Shown here: in pieces, positions 38,495 to 48,768 of the stretch
Numbering within the stretch: the first letter of the stretch is position 1
How the letters are laid out: each line of letters opens with the position of its first letter
Assembly: GCF_003063415.1 (NCBI RefSeq)
Contig: NZ_NESK01000005.1
Coordinates: 62,001 to 126,000, forward strand
Reading direction: 5' to 3'
Length of the DNA: 64,000 nt
DNA from: Limnohabitans sp. 2KL-17
GTDB taxonomy: Bacteria > Pseudomonadota > Gammaproteobacteria > Burkholderiales > Burkholderiaceae_C
Translations under genes and position numbers: made by a program
The notes under the pieces: generated by a model
What the model was told of the DNA's origin: nothing
The model's input: only the letters and a program-made list of their open reading frames with translations
Database searches by the model: none

Positions 38495-39388
38495 TCAGGC
38501 TGCGCCTTGCGCAGCGGCCACTTGGGCAGCCACTTCAGCCGCAAAGTCGTCCACTTTCTTCTCAATGCCTTCGCCCACGACATACAAAGTGAAAGCCTTC
38601 ACTGTGGTGCCAGCGGCTTTGAGCATTTGCTCAACAGTTTGCTTGTCGTTTTTGACGAAAGACTGGTTAAACAAAGACACTTCTTTGAGGTACTTTTGAA
38701 CTGAGCCGTCGACCATTTTGGTCACGATGTCAGCAGGCTTGCCTGACTCGGCAGCTTTGGCTGCAGCCACCGAACGCTCTTTTTCGATCAAGTCGGCGGG
38801 CACTTCGGCACTGGTCAGGGAGACAGGCTTCATGGCAGCCACGTGCATGGCAACGTCTTTGGCGGCAGTTTCGTCACCTTCAAACTCGACCAGAACACCG
38901 ATGCGGGTGCCATGCAAATAATTGGCGATCTTCGCACCACTGGCAGCACGCTTGAACCGGCGAAAGCTCATGTTCTCGCCGATCTTGCCGATCAAGCCTT
39001 TGCGCACATCTTCGAGGGTAGGGCCGAAGCTGTCCTGGCTGTAAGCCAATGCGCCCAAGGCGTTGATGTCAGCCGGATTGTGCTCCGCGACCAATTTGGC
39101 TGCAGCATTGGCCAAGGCCAAAAAACTGTCGTTTTTGGTGACAAAGTCGGTTTCGCAGTTGACTTCGATCATGGCACCCGTGGTGCCGTTGACAAAGCAG
39201 GTCACCACGCCCTCGGCGGTCACTCGCGATGCGGCCTTTCCGGCCTTGGTGCCCAGCTTGACACGCAACAATTCTTCTGCCTTGACCATGTCGCCTTCAG
39301 CTTCGGTCAAAGCTTTTTTGCACTCCATCATTGGGGCATCGGTTTTTGCACGCAGTTCAGCGACCATGCTTGCGTTGATTACAACCAT
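38495..39388 (-). CDS. tsf: Elongation factor Ts
   Basis: Nucleotide exchange factor for EF-Tu. 297 residues. The UBA-like N-terminus ([25 protein letters not shown]) and the [13 protein letters not shown] motif are diagnostic. ATG 39388 has GGAG 7 nt upstream. It follows rpsB across a terminator-like hairpin, as in many bacteria where partial termination balances the two products. Confidence 0.98.
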   Translation of the reverse strand: MVVINASMVAELRAKTDAPMMECKKALTEAEGDMVKAEELLRVKLGTKAGKAASRVTAEGVVTCFVNGTTGAMIEVNCETDFVTKNDSFLALANAAAKLVAEHNPADINALGALAYSQDSFGPTLEDVRKGLIGKIGENMSFRRFKRAASGAKIANYLHGTRIGVLVEFEGDETAAKDVAMHVAAMKPVSLTSAEVPADLIEKERSVAAAKAAESGKPADIVTKMVDGSVQKYLKEVSLFNQSFVKNDKQTVEQMLKAAGTTVKAFTLYVVGEGIEKKVDDFAAEVAAQVAAAQGAA

Positions 39389-39427
39389 TTGATTTCTCCG
39401 TATTCAGTCTAAAAGTCAGATTAAAAA

Positions 39428-39449
39428 AAAGGGGCCACAAAGCCCCTTT
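39428..39449 (-). terminator. Intrinsic (probably partial) terminator between rpsB and tsf
   Basis: AAAGGGGC/GCCCCTTT with a 6-nt loop, followed by a run of eight T on the minus strand. It sits 17 nt after the rpsB stop and 40 nt before the tsf ATG. Since tsf needs expression, read-through or attenuation is likely. Confidence 0.8.
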
Positions 39450-39466
39450 CATCGCATTTTGGGGAA

Positions 39467-40216
39467 TCAGGCCGAAGCGTTGTCCGCTTCAACAAACTCG
39501 TCAGCACCTTCAGTGACCGCCTTGACCACGTCGTTGACCGCATTGGCGCGGCCTTCGATGATGGCGTCGGCAATGCCACGGGCGTACAAAGCTACGGCCT
39601 TGGCCGAGTCATCGTTGCCGGGAATGATGTAATCAATGCCTTCTGGCGAGTGGTTGGAGTCGACCACACCGATCAATGGAATGCCCAATTTTTTGGCTTC
39701 CGAGATAGCGATTTTGTGGTACCCCACGTCGATCACAAAAATGGCGTCAGGCAAGGCCGCCATGTCCTGAATGCCGCCAATGTCTTTTTCGAGCTTTTCC
39801 ATCTCGCGCTTGAACATCAGTTGTTCTTTTTTGCTCAGGCTTTCAAGGCCGACTTCTTGCTGCGCCTTCATGTCCTTCAAACGCTTGATCGACGTTTTGA
39901 CAGTTTTAAAGTTGGTGAGCATGCCGCCCAACCAACGCTGATCAACGAACGGAACACCTGCGCGCTTGGCTTCAGCAGCCACCAGATCACGCGCTTGGCG
40001 CTTGGTGCCTACCATCAGGATGTTGCCGCGGTTGGCGGACAACTGTTTGGCGAACTTGATCGCATCCTGAAACATCGGGAGAGACTTTTCCAGGTTGATG
40101 ATGTGGATCTTGTTGCGGTGGCCAAAGATGAAAGGGGCCATCTTGGGGTTCCAGAAGCGGGTTTGGTGACCAAAGTGGACACCGGCTTCCAGCATTTCGC
40201 GCATGGTAACGGACAT
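39467..40216 (-). CDS. rpsB: 30S ribosomal protein S2
   Basis: 249 residues, from the ATG giving [20 protein letters not shown], with GGAG 8 nt upstream. The blocks [19 protein letters not shown] and [15 protein letters not shown] are diagnostic. First gene of the ~20-kb minus-strand run down to greA. Confidence 0.98.
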   Translation of the reverse strand: MSVTMREMLEAGVHFGHQTRFWNPKMAPFIFGHRNKIHIINLEKSLPMFQDAIKFAKQLSANRGNILMVGTKRQARDLVAAEAKRAGVPFVDQRWLGGMLTNFKTVKTSIKRLKDMKAQQEVGLESLSKKEQLMFKREMEKLEKDIGGIQDMAALPDAIFVIDVGYHKIAISEAKKLGIPLIGVVDSNHSPEGIDYIIPGNDDSAKAVALYARGIADAIIEGRANAVNDVVKAVTEGADEFVEADNASA

Positions 40217-40260
40217 AAAAATACTCCAAAGGTTAGGTCTAAAATCCGGTCCACTGATCT

Positions 40261-40282
40261 CGCTCAGCCAAAAAACTGAGCG
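40261..40282 (-). promoter_or_regulatory. Hairpin in the rpsB leader
   Basis: CGCTCAG/CTGAGCG with an 8-nt loop, within the ~175-nt 5' leader of rpsB. S2 is known to repress its own operon through the rpsB leader in some bacteria; whether this hairpin takes part is not visible from sequence. Confidence 0.4.
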
Positions 40283-40398
40283 AAACACCTTGACGGGACG
40301 GATTCGCGGATGAACTTCGCTTGATCAAGATCACTGATTGAGGCCTTGTTTTCACATGACACTCCGAAGACAGCGACTTCACTCGGCAAAGCCTTAGG

Positions 40399-40404
40399 AT
40401 TATA
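40399..40404 (-). promoter_or_regulatory. -10 box of the rpsB-tsf operon
   Basis: Perfect TATAAT on the minus strand, 183 nt upstream of the rpsB ATG and 34 nt from the divergent amidase start. The -35 is weak (CTCTTG at 16 nt). Everything between it and rpsB is untranslated leader. Confidence 0.55.
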
Positions 40405-40437
40405 GCATCCTGCCCCCACCCAAGAGAGCCCAAGCCC

Positions 40438-41793
40438 ATGAAAGCTGACCTGATCGCCACCCGTCAAGCCATTTTGGATGGCACACGCCATCCCCAGTCC
40501 GTGGCAGAAGACTGCTTCGCGGTCGCGCAAAGTCGGGCTTGCCAGGATGTTTTCATTCAACTCGACCCCGATCAGCTTTACCATACCGCCTCCAGCGCGA
40601 GCGCTGCAAAAAGACCGCTCGCGGGACTGTCGGTGTCGATCAAGGACCTCTTTGACGTTCAAGGGCAGATCACGGCAGCCGGCTCGGTGGTCTTGAAAAC
40701 CCGGCCGCCTGCATCGAGCGACGCTGTGGCTGTTGCCCGCTTGCGGGCTGCTGGCGCGGGACTGATCGGACGCACCAACATGGTCGAATTTGCCTTTTCG
40801 GGTGTTGGCATCAACCCGCACCATGGCACACCAGCCGCCTGGGATGCCTTGACCGACACCCCTGTAGGCAGCCCCGAAGTGCCCTACGCGCCGGGTGGCT
40901 CCAGTTCAGGGGCCGCCGTGTCGGTCGCGACAGGCGCAGCATTCATCGGCCTGGGTTCGGACACCGGCGGGTCCATCCGCATCCCGGCCGCCCTGAACGG
41001 CATCGTTGGGTTCAAGAACACTGCCAGACGTGTGCCCACTCAGGGCGCCCTGCCCTTGTCCACCACACTGGACACGGTTTGCGCCTTGACCCGCACGGTC
41101 CGGGACACTGTTTTGGCGCATGAAATCCTGTCAGGCAGAAAAGTACCCACAGCACGGAAACCTTTGTCAGCCTATCGGTTGGCTGTTGCCCAAAATGTCA
41201 TGCAGGACAGCATGGACAGCGGTGTCACCCGGGCTTTTGAACGCAGTCTGAAGAACTTGCGTGCCGCTGGTGCTCAGATTGAAGAAATTCCGTTGGCCGA
41301 GCTTCAGGACATCGGCCCCATGATGGCCACCGGCGGCTTCAGCCCAGCCGAGAGTTTTGCCTGGCACCGGGACTTGATCACACAACACGCAGACCAGTAT
41401 GACCCCAGGGTGGCGCATCGCATTCAACGCGGCGCTCAAATAACGGCCCACGATTACATCCACCTGCAAAGCGCCCGCAACGAATGGATTCGCCGGATGG
41501 AAAGCAGGCTGCAGCGCTTTGACGCCGTCCTCTCGCCGACCATACCCATCACCGCACCCCGCTTGAGTGAGCTTGCGCCAGGTGCTGAACGCGATCACGC
41601 TTTCTTTCGTGTTAACGCCTTGCTGTTACGCAACACCAGCGCAGTCAATACGCTCGACGGTTGCGCCATTTCATTGCCCTGCCACGTCCCCGGTGAGTTG
41701 CCCGTGGGCATGATGGCCTGGCATGCAGCCATGCATGACGATGCCCTTCTTCAATTGGCTCTGCTGATGGAGCCGATCCTGCAAAAGCATTGA
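40438..41793 (+). CDS. Amidase-signature family amidase
   Basis: Amidase-signature hydrolase, 451 residues. Ser-Ser-Lys triad visible as Lys69 (SVSIKDLFD), Ser155 (PGGSSSGAA) and nucleophile Ser179 (GSDTGGSIRIPA). It resembles the stand-alone amidases related to GatA and AtzF; it lacks GatB/GatC neighbours, so tRNA amidation is unlikely. The substrate is unknown. It is divergent from rpsB and almost abuts the NAD(P)HX repair gene. Confidence 0.9.
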   Translation: MKADLIATRQAILDGTRHPQSVAEDCFAVAQSRACQDVFIQLDPDQLYHTASSASAAKRPLAGLSVSIKDLFDVQGQITAAGSVVLKTRPPASSDAVAVARLRAAGAGLIGRTNMVEFAFSGVGINPHHGTPAAWDALTDTPVGSPEVPYAPGGSSSGAAVSVATGAAFIGLGSDTGGSIRIPAALNGIVGFKNTARRVPTQGALPLSTTLDTVCALTRTVRDTVLAHEILSGRKVPTARKPLSAYRLAVAQNVMQDSMDSGVTRAFERSLKNLRAAGAQIEEIPLAELQDIGPMMATGGFSPAESFAWHRDLITQHADQYDPRVAHRIQRGAQITAHDYIHLQSARNEWIRRMESRLQRFDAVLSPTIPITAPRLSELAPGAERDHAFFRVNALLLRNTSAVNTLDGCAISLPCHVPGELPVGMMAWHAAMHDDALLQLALLMEPILQKH

Positions 41794-41798
41794 GTCAA

Positions 41799-43289
41799 AT
41801 GGAAAAACTGTCCCCCACATCGGGCTGGCCTGTGCATGGGCAGGGCAGCATTCGGACTCTGGAGTCGCAGCGCCAAGCACTCAGCCCAACCCCGCTCATG
41901 CAAATGGCAGGCTTGGTAACCGCCCAGTTGGCCCTGGCCATGGCACCGCACTGCCAGCGCATCTGGGTGGCAGCAGGCCCGGGCAACAATGGCGGCGATG
42001 GCCTGGAGGCTGCGCTGAATTTGCACCAATGGGGCAAGTCGGTCCGGGTCAGCCTCATGGGTCAAGCCTCCAAGCTGCCTGCTGACGCCTTCGCAGCCAG
42101 GCAACGGGCCCATGAGGCAGGCGTGCAAATCACATCGGAACCGCCCGAGCAGTGGCTGCAAGAAATGGGTCCATTGGACTTGTGCATCGATGCACTTCTG
42201 GGCATTGGGGCCACTCGGCCACTCAGCGCCAACATGCAAAGCTGGGTGCAAATTATCAACCGCTCCCGGGCCCTGGTCTTGGCCATCGACGTGCCAACCG
42301 GCCTGAACCCGGAATCAGGACAACTGCTGGGTGGAGAAACCGACACAAGCTTGCTTGTTAAGGCCAGTCAGACCCTCACTTTCATAGCCGCAAAACCTGG
42401 ACTTTTCATGGGACATGGCCGGGATGCTTGCGGGCAAATTTGGTTGGAGACCCTAGGCCACCCCTCGGAAGTCAGCAGCTTGCCAGCCCAAGCCCTTCTC
42501 AACATGGTTTGGTTACAAGCCCCAAAAACCCACGCCAGCCACAAAGGCAGTCACGGCGATGTCGCTGTGATCGGCGGTGAAGCCATGGCCTCGCGCGGAA
42601 TGGGCATGACCGGGGCCGCTGTTTTGGCAGCGTCCGCCGCCTTGCATGCCGGAGCGGGGCGAATTATGTTGAGCTTGCTTTCAGGCCAAGCCTCAGAGAG
42701 TGCCCCCCCAGACCTGATGCAGCGTGATTGGCGGCAACTGGATTTAGAGCATTTGCATGTGGTGTGTGGTTGCGGAGGTGGCGAAGCTGTGCGACCAGTC
42801 TTGCCTGCGGTGTTGCAACGAAGTGCACAGTTGGTGCTCGACGCCGATGGCCTGAATGCCCTGGCGCAAAGCAAAGCACTGCAAGGGCTGCTGAGACAGC
42901 GGGCAGCCTCTCAACCAACGGTCATCACACCCCACCCCCTTGAAGCGGCACGCTTGCTCCAAACCAGCACTGCACAAGTACAAAGCCATCGGCTGAAGGC
43001 CGCGCAGGATCTGGCTGCCTTGTTCAACTGCACTGTGGTGTTGAAAGGCTCGGGGACGGTCATTGCCACACCTGAAGAAACACCGCGCATCAATACCTCT
43101 GGCAACGGTCGTCTGGCCACGGGCGGCACCGGCGATGTTTTGGCCGGGCTGATTGGCGCCCGCATGGCGCAAGGCCTGAGCCCATTTGATGCCGCCTGTT
43201 CAGCGGTTGCACAACATGGCCAATTGGCCAGTGACTGGCCAGAAGGGCAAGCCCTGACGGCCAGCCGTCTTGCCAGGCGCTTGTGCTGA
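41799..43289 (+). CDS. nnr: Bifunctional NAD(P)H-hydrate epimerase / ADP-dependent NAD(P)H-hydrate dehydratase
   Basis: Repairs hydrated NAD(P)H (NADHX). The N-terminal YjeF_N epimerase (~1-210) has AAGPGNNGGDGLEAAL and AIDVPTGLNPESG. The C-terminal ribokinase-like dehydratase (~240-496) has SHGDVAVIGGEA, VVLKGSGTVIA and the catalytic GNGRLATGGTGDVLAGLIG. About 496 residues, same fusion as E. coli Nnr. I chose ATG 41799; a TTG overlapping the amidase stop (41790) is also possible. Confidence 0.92.
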   Translation: MEKLSPTSGWPVHGQGSIRTLESQRQALSPTPLMQMAGLVTAQLALAMAPHCQRIWVAAGPGNNGGDGLEAALNLHQWGKSVRVSLMGQASKLPADAFAARQRAHEAGVQITSEPPEQWLQEMGPLDLCIDALLGIGATRPLSANMQSWVQIINRSRALVLAIDVPTGLNPESGQLLGGETDTSLLVKASQTLTFIAAKPGLFMGHGRDACGQIWLETLGHPSEVSSLPAQALLNMVWLQAPKTHASHKGSHGDVAVIGGEAMASRGMGMTGAAVLAASAALHAGAGRIMLSLLSGQASESAPPDLMQRDWRQLDLEHLHVVCGCGGGEAVRPVLPAVLQRSAQLVLDADGLNALAQSKALQGLLRQRAASQPTVITPHPLEAARLLQTSTAQVQSHRLKAAQDLAALFNCTVVLKGSGTVIATPEETPRINTSGNGRLATGGTGDVLAGLIGARMAQGLSPFDAACSAVAQHGQLASDWPEGQALTASRLARRLC

Positions 43290-43311
43290 TAAAAAAACAA
43301 GCCTGAACGGC

Positions 43312-43341
43312 AAAAAGCCAGGCGCGAAGGCCTGGCTTTTT
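43312..43341. terminator. Bidirectional terminator between nnr and rnr
   Basis: Twelve-base arms AAAAAGCCAGGC/GCCTGGCTTTTT with a 6-nt loop. The A/T ends give a U-run on both strands, serving the two convergent genes. Confidence 0.85.
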
Positions 43342-43386
43342 GACCGCATCGGTCGATTCAATGCAGCTTCAATTTGAAGCAACACC

Positions 43387-45663
43387 TCAACGCCGAGGTT
43401 TGGTAGTCCTTGAGCCCTTTTTCTTGACAGAGGCCTTCTTCACAGAAGCCTTGAGGGCTTGAATGGGGGATCGGTTGCGCTCTGCATCGGCCAAACGCCG
43501 ATCCTGGGAGCCAGGCTTTTTGCCACGCCCACCCTCTGATGGCAAAGAAACGCCCTTGTCACGCATGGCACGCGGCACCAGATCGTCCCCGGGATGGACC
43601 AATCTGAAATCGATTTTGCGGCCATCCAGATCCACGCGGCTGACCTGCACGTGCACACGGCTGCCAATGGCGTAGCGAATACCTGTGCGCTCACCGCGCA
43701 ACTCCTGGCGCAACTCATCGAAGCGGAAGTACTCACCGCCCAACTCAGTGATGTGGACCAAGCCCTCAACATACAAAGAATCCAGGGTCACAAAAATGCC
43801 GAAGCTGGTGGCAGCCGAAACCACCCCGCCGTATTCTTCACCCAAATGCTCGCGCATGTATTGGCACTTGAGCCAGGCCTCCACATCGCGACTGGCCTCG
43901 TCGGCACGACGCTCATTGGCACTACAATGCAGGCCAGCAGCTTCCCAGGCACGCTGGTCAGCAGCGGACATGCGCACACGCGGCGCCTGCGACTCGGGCG
44001 AATCGCCTTTGGCCGCTCGGCTTTTCTCCAGCCGCTTGCTAAGCTTGGCGTGCGCCTCACCTGGCACGGGCAAGCTGGGCAGCGTATAAGTTCGGCCCAA
44101 CAAAATGGCCTTGATCACCCGGTGCACCAGCAAGTCCGGGTAACGCCGGATCGGGCTGGTGAAGTGGGTGTAAGCCTCATACGCCAAGCCAAAATGCCCA
44201 CTGTTCACTGGCGTGTAAATGGCCTGCTGCATCGAACGCAACAGCATGGTGTGGATCTGCTGTGCATCCGGGCGGTCTTTGGTGGCTTGTGCAATCTTCT
44301 GAAACTCGGAGGTGTGCGGGTCATCACTTATGCTCAGCCCCAAGCCCAGGGCCTTGAGGTAATTGCGCAGGATGTCTTTTTTCTCGGCGGTTGGGCCTTC
44401 GTGCACCCGGAACAACCCAGGGTGCTTGCCCTGCTGAATGAAGTCGGCGCTGCACACGTTCGCTGCCAGCATCGCCTCTTCAATCAGACGGTGAGCCTCA
44501 TTGCGCACTCGGGGTACGATCTTTTCAATCCTGCCGCTCTCGTCGCACACAATCTGCGTTTCGGTGGTCTCAAAGTCCACCGCACCACGCACCGCGCGCG
44601 ATGCCAGCAAGGCTTTGTAAACGTCATGCAAGTTCATCAAGTCAGTCACGCGCTCTTTGCGCTTGGTGGCTTCAGGCCCGCGGGTGTTGGCCAAAATCGC
44701 CGCCACTTCGGTGTAAGTGAAACGCGCATGGCTGTGCATGACAGCCGGGTAGAACTGGTAGGCATGCACATCGCCCTTGGCATTGACCAACATGTCACAG
44801 ACCATGCACAGACGGTCGACATCGGGGTTCAATGAACACAATCCATTCGACAACTTTTCGGGCAACATGGGGATCACCCTGCGCGGAAAATAAACGCTCG
44901 TGGCCCGGTCATAGGCATCGATGTCAATGTCGCTTCCGGTCTGCACATAGTGGCTCACATCGGCAATGGCCACCAGCAAACGCCAGCCTTTGCCGCGGCC
45001 TACCTTGGCTGGTTCGCAATACACCGCATCGTCAAAGTCACGGGCATCTTCGCCGTCAATCGTGACCAAGGGCACATCGCGCAGATCGATCCGGTCCTTG
45101 CGGTCCTTGGCAAGCACTTTGTCAGGCAGGCCCTTGGCCTGCTCAATACAACCCACAGAAAACTCATGGGGCACGCTGTACTTGCGCACTGCGATCTCGA
45201 TCTCCATGCCCGGGTCGTCGACCTCACCCAGCACTTCTTTGACGCGGCCCACAGGCTGACCGAACAAGGCAGGCGGCTCGGTCAACTCGACCACCACCAC
45301 CTGCCCCGGCTTGGCCGTGCCCGTTGCACCTTTGGGGATCATCACATCCTGGCCGTAGCGCTTGTCCTCGGGCGCGACCAGCCACAAGCCGCCTTCCTGC
45401 AGCAAGCGGCCAATGATGGGCTGCTCAGGGCGCTCGACGATCTCGATGATGCGCCCTTCAGGTCGGCCTTTGCGGTCTTGACGGACGATGCGAACCTTGA
45501 CGCGATCACGGTGAAGCACCGCCCGCATTTCATTGGGGGACAAATAAATGTCAGATTCGCCGCTGTCACGAATCAGGAACCCGTGACCATCCCGGTGTCC
45601 CTGCACACTGCCTTCGATTTCTTCCAGCAGGCCGCCGGGTTGTGCTAATTTTTTGATATACAA
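43387..45663 (-). CDS. rnr: Ribonuclease R without the N-terminal winged-helix domain
   Basis: Processive 3'-5' exoribonuclease that degrades structured RNA. 758 residues: two cold-shock domains (from ~18, EIEGSVQGHRDGHGFLIRDSG), the RNB catalytic domain with VTIDGEDARDFDDAVYCE, and an S1 domain near 640-710, followed by a Lys-rich tail. E. coli RNase R (813) has an extra N-terminal helix-turn-helix of ~80 residues that is absent here. The start is a TTG (MYIKKLAQPGG), with AGGAA about 8 nt upstream. The gene begins 18 bp from the divergent tRNA-Leu. Confidence 0.94.
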   Translation of the reverse strand: MYIKKLAQPGGLLEEIEGSVQGHRDGHGFLIRDSGESDIYLSPNEMRAVLHRDRVKVRIVRQDRKGRPEGRIIEIVERPEQPIIGRLLQEGGLWLVAPEDKRYGQDVMIPKGATGTAKPGQVVVVELTEPPALFGQPVGRVKEVLGEVDDPGMEIEIAVRKYSVPHEFSVGCIEQAKGLPDKVLAKDRKDRIDLRDVPLVTIDGEDARDFDDAVYCEPAKVGRGKGWRLLVAIADVSHYVQTGSDIDIDAYDRATSVYFPRRVIPMLPEKLSNGLCSLNPDVDRLCMVCDMLVNAKGDVHAYQFYPAVMHSHARFTYTEVAAILANTRGPEATKRKERVTDLMNLHDVYKALLASRAVRGAVDFETTETQIVCDESGRIEKIVPRVRNEAHRLIEEAMLAANVCSADFIQQGKHPGLFRVHEGPTAEKKDILRNYLKALGLGLSISDDPHTSEFQKIAQATKDRPDAQQIHTMLLRSMQQAIYTPVNSGHFGLAYEAYTHFTSPIRRYPDLLVHRVIKAILLGRTYTLPSLPVPGEAHAKLSKRLEKSRAAKGDSPESQAPRVRMSAADQRAWEAAGLHCSANERRADEASRDVEAWLKCQYMREHLGEEYGGVVSAATSFGIFVTLDSLYVEGLVHITELGGEYFRFDELRQELRGERTGIRYAIGSRVHVQVSRVDLDGRKIDFRLVHPGDDLVPRAMRDKGVSLPSEGGRGKKPGSQDRRLADAERNRSPIQALKASVKKASVKKKGSRTTKPRR

Positions 45664-45681
45664 TCCTTTGGTTCCTGAGGC

Positions 45682-45766
<85 letters not shown>

Positions 45767-45797
45767 ATCTTATCCAAACCGATAATTTAAAAACATC

Positions 45798-45828
45798 AAA
45801 AGCCGTTGATTTTTCATCAACGGCTTTT
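45798..45828. terminator. Terminator downstream of tRNA-Leu
   Basis: Thirteen-base arms AAAAGCCGTTGAT/ATCAACGGCTTTT with a 5-nt loop, followed by TT on the plus strand. It lies 31 nt after the tRNA and between it and the convergent rimO gene. Confidence 0.88.
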
Positions 45829-45907
45829 TTGTTGCCTGCTCCGAAACCACTGGCAATGCGGCGCATGCCGACATGCAAGGGTTCGGACGGCAACCCACCG
45901 AAAATCA

Positions 45908-47305
45908 TCAAACCGGAATCCCCACCAAATCGTGGCCTTCCACGCTGACGATACGGGCTCGGGTGAATTCGCCAACTTTAAGAACTTTGCTCAACTTCTC
46001 GGGCGGCAACAACCGCACCACACCATCGATTTCAGGCGCATCCCCAAAACTGCGGCCAATGCCACCGCGGCGGCCCATGGCCGGCGCCGAATCCACCAGC
46101 ACCTGCATGCTGGAGCCTACACGCTGGTGCAAGCGGGCAATGGACACTTCTTCTGCAACAGCCATGAAACGGGCACGGCGGTCCTCACGCAAAGCTTCAG
46201 GCAACATGCCGGGCAACTCGTTGGCTGCAGCACCTTTGACGGGGCTGTAGGCAAAACAGCCTGCGCGGTCAATTTGCGCTTCACGCAAAAACCCCAACAA
46301 GTGCTCAAACTCTTCTTCGGTTTCGCCCGGAAATCCGGCAATGAAGGTGCTGCGAATGACCAATTCGGGGCACAGTTCGCGCCAGCGCTGTATGCGCTCC
46401 AGATTTTTCTCACCGCTGGCAGGGCGCTTCATGCGTTTGAGCACATCGGGATGGCTGTGCTGAAAAGGCACATCCAGGTACGGCAAAACCAGTCCTTGCG
46501 CCATCAGGGGAATGATGTCGTCCACACTGGGATAGGGGTAGACGTAATGCAATCGCACCCATGCGCCGTGCTCGCGGGCCATCTCACCCAGCGCCTGCAC
46601 CAGTTCAAGCATACGGGTCTTGACGGGCTTGCCATCCCAAAAGCCAGTGCGGTATTTCACGTCTACGCCATACGCTGAAGTGTCCTGACTGATAACCAGC
46701 AGTTCTTTCACGCCGCCGTTGAACAAGGCTTGAGCCTCTTTGAGCACATCGCCAATCGGGCGAGACACCAAATCACCCCGCATGGACGGGATGATGCAAA
46801 ACGTGCAGCGGTGGTTGCAGCCTTCACTGATCTTCAAGTAAGCATAGTGACGCGGCGTGAGTTTCAAGCCCGCTTCGCCGAAAGCGCCAGGCACCAAGTC
46901 CAGAAACGGATCGTGGGGTTTGGGCAAATGCTTGTGCACCGCATCCATCACCTCCTGCGTGGCATGGGGCCCGGTCACCGCCAGCACGCTGGGGTGCATT
47001 TCAAGGACCATGTTGCCACCACCCTCGCCCGTTTTGGCACCCAGGCAACCCGTCACGATCACCTTGCCGTTTTCGTTCAGTGCCTCGGCAATCGTGTCCA
47101 GACTCTCCTGGATAGCTTCGTCAATGAAGCCGCAGGTGTTGACGATGACCAGGTCAGCGCCCTCAAAAGTTTTGGAGGTCTGGTAACCCTCGGCGCTCAG
47201 TTGCGTGAGGATCAATTCGGAATCGGTCAGTGCTTTGGGGCAGCCAAGGCTGACAAAACCCACCTTTGGGGTGGCAAGGGGCGCAGTTGCGTTCATTTCA
47301 CTCAT
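45908..47305 (-). CDS. rimO: Ribosomal protein S12 methylthiotransferase RimO
   Basis: Radical-SAM enzyme that methylthiolates an Asp of S12. About 465 residues. N-terminal UPF0004 domain ([15 protein letters not shown], with the other cluster cysteines in NTCGFIDEA and VTGCLG); radical-SAM CX3CX2C in [17 protein letters not shown]-terminal TRAM domain. I chose ATG 47305; ATG 47296 three codons later is equally possible. Confidence 0.95.
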   Translation of the reverse strand: MSEMNATAPLATPKVGFVSLGCPKALTDSELILTQLSAEGYQTSKTFEGADLVIVNTCGFIDEAIQESLDTIAEALNENGKVIVTGCLGAKTGEGGGNMVLEMHPSVLAVTGPHATQEVMDAVHKHLPKPHDPFLDLVPGAFGEAGLKLTPRHYAYLKISEGCNHRCTFCIIPSMRGDLVSRPIGDVLKEAQALFNGGVKELLVISQDTSAYGVDVKYRTGFWDGKPVKTRMLELVQALGEMAREHGAWVRLHYVYPYPSVDDIIPLMAQGLVLPYLDVPFQHSHPDVLKRMKRPASGEKNLERIQRWRELCPELVIRSTFIAGFPGETEEEFEHLLGFLREAQIDRAGCFAYSPVKGAAANELPGMLPEALREDRRARFMAVAEEVSIARLHQRVGSSMQVLVDSAPAMGRRGGIGRSFGDAPEIDGVVRLLPPEKLSKVLKVGEFTRARIVSVEGHDLVGIPV

Positions 47306-47363
47306 CCCTGCATTGTCCCTGCAAAAACGGCCCTTCGAACAGAAAAGGGCATCAATACACCCC

Positions 47364-47942
47364 TCAAGCCTTGAAACCCAGCGCACCCAGCAACTGCTCG
47401 GTATTTTTCTGGATCTGCTTTTGCATCTGATCTTGCATTTGTGCCATGACGTTTTGGGAGGGATTGGCCAAACCGGAAAACATGCTTTGCATCAAAGGCG
47501 TCTGCCACTGCATGAACTGCGCCCAGACCTCGGGGCTCAGGGTCGGACTGGATTCACCCAGTTTGCTTTGCCAATCCATGAACGACTGGACATGATTCTC
47601 CAGGTAAGAGCCCATGTGGCCCTGCATAGCATGACCATAAAACCGGATGATGTTGGACAACACCGCCTCGCTGAACATGGGCACACCCGCAGACTCCTCT
47701 TCGAGAATGATCTGCAACAAGATGGATCGCGTCAGGTCTTCACCCGTTTTGGCATCCAGCACCACCAAAGGTTCGGCCGCCATGACCAGTTTCTTGATCT
47801 CGGCCAGGGTGATGTAGCCAGCGGTTTCGGTGTCGTACAAACGCCGGTTGGGGTATTTCTTGATCGTCCGAACAGCTTCAGGGGTGCCCGTCAGGGCCGA
47901 TTGGGCAGACTTGATCGATTTAACAAGGGACTTGACCGGCAA
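47364..47942 (-). CDS. phaR: Polyhydroxyalkanoate synthesis repressor PhaR
   Basis: Repressor that senses PHA granules and controls phasin and PHA genes. 192 residues. DNA-binding domain with [19 protein letters not shown], then the PHB-accumulation regulatory domain; a Gln/Met-rich C-terminus ([15 protein letters not shown]). The start is TTG 47942, chosen because AGGAG lies 6 nt upstream. No other PHA gene is in the window, so its targets lie elsewhere. Confidence 0.93.
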   Translation of the reverse strand: MPVKSLVKSIKSAQSALTGTPEAVRTIKKYPNRRLYDTETAGYITLAEIKKLVMAAEPLVVLDAKTGEDLTRSILLQIILEEESAGVPMFSEAVLSNIIRFYGHAMQGHMGSYLENHVQSFMDWQSKLGESSPTLSPEVWAQFMQWQTPLMQSMFSGLANPSQNVMAQMQDQMQKQIQKNTEQLLGALGFKA

Positions 47943-48129
47943 TGGAAACTCCTGGTGACAGACTGAAATTGAGAAATCTGCTGCAATGCAACATTCTAGG
48001 CACAGCCCAAGACCCCTCAAGCCTTGGTTTTCCCTGATATCGCCAAGACGTCACTGCTAAAACCTGCTGCGCGCTTTTTTCTTGCACGCCCGTCCGATTA
48101 ACCTTCTTTACCTGCGAAAATACACAGCT

Positions 48130-48768
48130 ATGTTCACCGGAATCATCACCGGCGTGGGGCGAATCGTCGCCATTCACGACCTGGGTCGCTCTTTACAACA
48201 CGGCAAGCGCCTCACCATCGAGGCCCCCGCCGGGTATCTTGACGATGTCGGTCTGGGCGACAGCATCGCCCTTAATGGCGCTTGCATGACCGTCACCACG
48301 TTTGCCCCTGAGAGCCGTCAATTCACGATCGACATCTCGGCAGAATCCCTGGACAAAACCAGCGGACTCGACCAGGCAGGCACCGTCAACCTCGAAAAAG
48401 CACTGCGCGCCAACGACCGTCTGGGTGGTCACATCGTGTCCGGTCACGTTGATGGCGTGGGGCAAGTCAGTCACTTTGCACAAATCAGTGAAAGCTGGGA
48501 ACTACGCGTCACTGCCCCTCAGGCACTGGCCAAATACCTGGCCTACAAAGGCTCCATCACAGTCAACGGCGTCAGCCTGACCGTTAACAGCGTGTCCGAT
48601 CGAGCCGAAGGCTGCGAAATCAGCATCAATCTGATTCCCCACACGGTTGAAAACACCGCGCTCGGCGGCCTCAAGGCAGGCAGCCGGGTCAACCTCGAAA
48701 TCGACACCGTGGCCCGCTATGTTGAGCGCATGCTCAGTCTCGAAGCGACACAACAGGACAAAACATGA
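48130..48768 (+). CDS. ribE: Riboflavin synthase alpha subunit
   Basis: Dismutates two 6,7-dimethyl-8-ribityllumazines into riboflavin. 212 residues with two lumazine-binding repeats: [12 protein letters not shown] and, about 97 residues later, [15 protein letters not shown]. The ATG before FTGI is diagnostic. It overlaps ribBX by 4 nt. I see no FMN riboswitch in the 187 bp upstream. Confidence 0.96.
   Translation: MFTGIITGVGRIVAIHDLGRSLQHGKRLTIEAPAGYLDDVGLGDSIALNGACMTVTTFAPESRQFTIDISAESLDKTSGLDQAGTVNLEKALRANDRLGGHIVSGHVDGVGQVSHFAQISESWELRVTAPQALAKYLAYKGSITVNGVSLTVNSVSDRAEGCEISINLIPHTVENTALGGLKAGSRVNLEIDTVARYVERMLSLEATQQDKT

Noticed and set aside
45640-45662. Possible tRNA-Leu promoter (TATACA with TTGTGC)
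   Set aside because: The spacing between the two hexamers is far too short, so no promoter is claimed.
47943-48129. Possible FMN riboswitch upstream of ribE
   Set aside because: None of the conserved FMN-element blocks could be recognised in these 187 bp.
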